Assembly (NCBI GenBank): GCA_947496715.1
Contig: CANMDT010000016.1
Coordinates: forward strand, 1-40,018
Direction: 5' to 3'
Origin: Myxococcales bacterium
GTDB taxonomy: Bacteria; Myxococcota_A; Bradymonadia; REDH01
Length of the DNA: 40,018 nucleotides
The notes beneath the pieces are model-generated. The model was not told the DNA's origin. It did not search any database and worked only from the letters and a program-made list of their open reading frames with translations. This document shows positions 39,157-40,018 of the stretch, in pieces. A program made the position numbers and the translations under genes. Every line of letters begins with the position of its first letter. The stretch's first letter is position 1.

Positions 39157-40018
39157 TTACTGGCCGGGCTTGGCGCGGCCGCCCCGCTCGCGCTCGAGGC
39201 GCTCCTTGAACTCAATGCCGTGACGGGCCCAGGGGCGGAGCGCGAGACGCTTCATGCCGATGGGCTCCCCGGTCCCTTCGCAGTAGCCGAATTCGCCGCG
39301 CTCGAACTTCGCGAGGGCGCGGTCGATCTCCTGCAGCTTCTTCTGCTCCTTGTCGGCGAGCCGGAGCAGGTAGGCCTGCTCAGACTGGCGCGTGGCGAGG
39401 TCCATCTCGTCGGGGAGATTGTCGCTCTCGCCGGTGACCTCGTTCACGTGCTCCTGGAGTTTCACCAAGGTGCGCTCGCGCTCCTCGATAAGCATTGCAC
39501 GCAGCGCCTTGAGCTCCTCCTTGGTGAGCTCCTCGGCCTCGCCGTAGCTTTCGGGCTCGGCGGCCTCGGATGCGCGGGAAGCGGGCTTGGGCGGGTTCAG
39601 CGAGTTCATGAAACTCGGCACAGGCGCGGCGAGGATGCTGCCAACGCCTCCAGTCTTCTTCGGGATCACAGCAGGCTCCAACTTAACAGGCGTAACTTCG
39701 GTGGAATTGGCGGGGACAATGGCAGATGTGGCGCCCTTGCTGGCCTTCGCGGCGGGCTTGGCGGGAGCCTTCACAGCAGGGTTGGCGGCAGGAGCTGGAG
39801 CCGGCAGGGACTTGGCTGCAACCTGAGCGACAGGCGCCGGAGCGGGCTTTGCGGGAGCCTTCGAGGCGGGCTTGGCAGGAGCGGGCTTGGCAGGTGCCTT
39901 CGCGGCGGGCTTGGCCGGTGCCTTCGCGGCGGGCTTGGCCGGTGCCTTCGCGGCAGCCTTGGCCGGGGCCTTCGCGGCGGGCTTGGCCGGAGCCTTTGCG
40001 GGAGCCTTGGCCGGAGCC
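39157..40018 (-). CDS. DksA/TraR-like protein with histone-H1-like Ala/Lys/Pro N-terminal tail (5' end outside window)
   Basis: The reading frame runs leftward from the window edge without a stop, so the N-terminus is missing and at least 287 codons are seen. The visible N-terminal about 130 residues are almost pure Ala, Lys and Pro (units like AAPKAPAK), like histone H1 tails. A linker with PSFMNSLNPPKPASRASE follows. The last about 130 residues match DksA: a coiled-coil hairpin (EELTKEELKALRAMLIEERERTLVKL onward, with DEMDLATRQSEQ at the tip) and FGYCEGTGEPIGMKRLALRPWA, where the zinc finger keeps only one Cys. DksA binds RNA polymerase to modulate transcription with ppGpp. The tail may bind DNA. 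A GTG at 39774 could be an internal start, but the open tail makes a longer protein more likely. Confidence 0.82.
   Translation of the reverse strand, partial: APAKAPAKAPAKPAAKAPAKAAAKAPAKPAAKAPAKPAAKAPAKPAPAKPASKAPAKPAPAPVAQVAAKSLPAPAPAANPAVKAPAKPAAKASKGATSAIVPANSTEVTPVKLEPAVIPKKTGGVGSILAAPVPSFMNSLNPPKPASRASEAAEPESYGEAEELTKEELKALRAMLIEERERTLVKLQEHVNEVTGESDNLPDEMDLATRQSEQAYLLRLADKEQKKLQEIDRALAKFERGEFGYCEGTGEPIGMKRLALRPWARHGIEFKERLERERGGRAKPGQ
39841..40018 (-). repeat. 24-base tandem repeats encoding the Ala/Lys/Pro tail
   Basis: Read on the plus strand, CGCGGCGGGCTTGGCCGGTGCCTT occurs twice without change at 39901-39924 and 39925-39948. Diverged copies lie on both sides and run to the window edge. 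Each unit encodes eight residues (AAPKAPAK or a variant), so copy changes keep the frame. Confidence 0.85.

Noticed and set aside
39841-40018. Non-coding satellite repeat
   Set aside because: The 24-base units stay open in frame with the DksA-like domain and encode a Lys/Ala/Pro tail.

Overview
The window looks like chromosomal DNA from a high-GC, Gram-negative, delta-type bacterium, most likely Myxococcota or Bradymonadota. The signs are many Cys-lipidated secreted proteins whose mature N-termini are Asp/Thr/Gly/Ser-rich, outer-membrane beta-barrel candidates, a zinc-ribbon protein with a repeat linker and one membrane anchor, an FHA-GGDEF protein, and mixed ATG/GTG/TTG starts. The lineage is inferred from protein style, not from a marker search. 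I see no phage, insertion sequence, CRISPR array or rRNA operon. The region is dense housekeeping and envelope genes with short gaps.

Left part (1-13.7 kb): a methionine-salvage dehydratase (mtnB) faces away from a class I aminotransferase. A quinone-oxidoreductase-like MDR enzyme is divergent from an acyl-CoA dehydrogenase. Next come a large membrane-anchored NPF/DPF-repeat and beta-helix protein and a leftward set of three uncharacterised proteins (a 122-aa protein, a tail-anchored Thr-motif protein, a lipoprotein). The ribosome-associated GTPase gene typA/bipA follows, tail to tail with a beta-barrel gene. A lipoprotein with a long Asp-Thr-Thr-Ala tandem repeat closes this part.

Central operon (13.7-19.7 kb): def, fmt, a shortened homoserine-kinase-like gene, rsmB, rpe, a fumarylacetoacetate-hydrolase-family gene and maiA run in one direction with overlaps or gaps of 1-2 bases at most junctions. 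They combine initiator-Met processing, rRNA methylation, the pentose phosphate pathway and the last steps of tyrosine/homogentisate breakdown. A tRNA-Pro(CGG) follows.

Envelope and signalling part (20-29.5 kb): a zinc-ribbon membrane protein, an alpha/beta-hydrolase lipoprotein, an FHA-GGDEF diguanylate cyclase, a Cys-rich lipoprotein, and a cluster of three thioredoxin-fold exported proteins (two lipoproteins and a TlpA-type protein). The TlpA gene is translationally coupled to a beta-barrel gene and a secreted coiled-coil protein gene. I consider this cluster the best candidate for an undescribed system, a cell-surface thiol-redox module.

Right part (29.5-40 kb): an MFS transporter coupled to a small protein, a Cys-repeat membrane protein, a serine beta-lactamase-fold hydrolase, a DUF4126-type membrane protein, two SAM methyltransferases (one RsmC-like, one METTL25-like), an RsuA-family pseudouridine synthase, an isoaspartyl peptidase/asparaginase, an M42-type aminopeptidase, and a DksA-like protein whose N-terminus is a long Ala/Lys/Pro histone-H1-like tail cut by the window edge.
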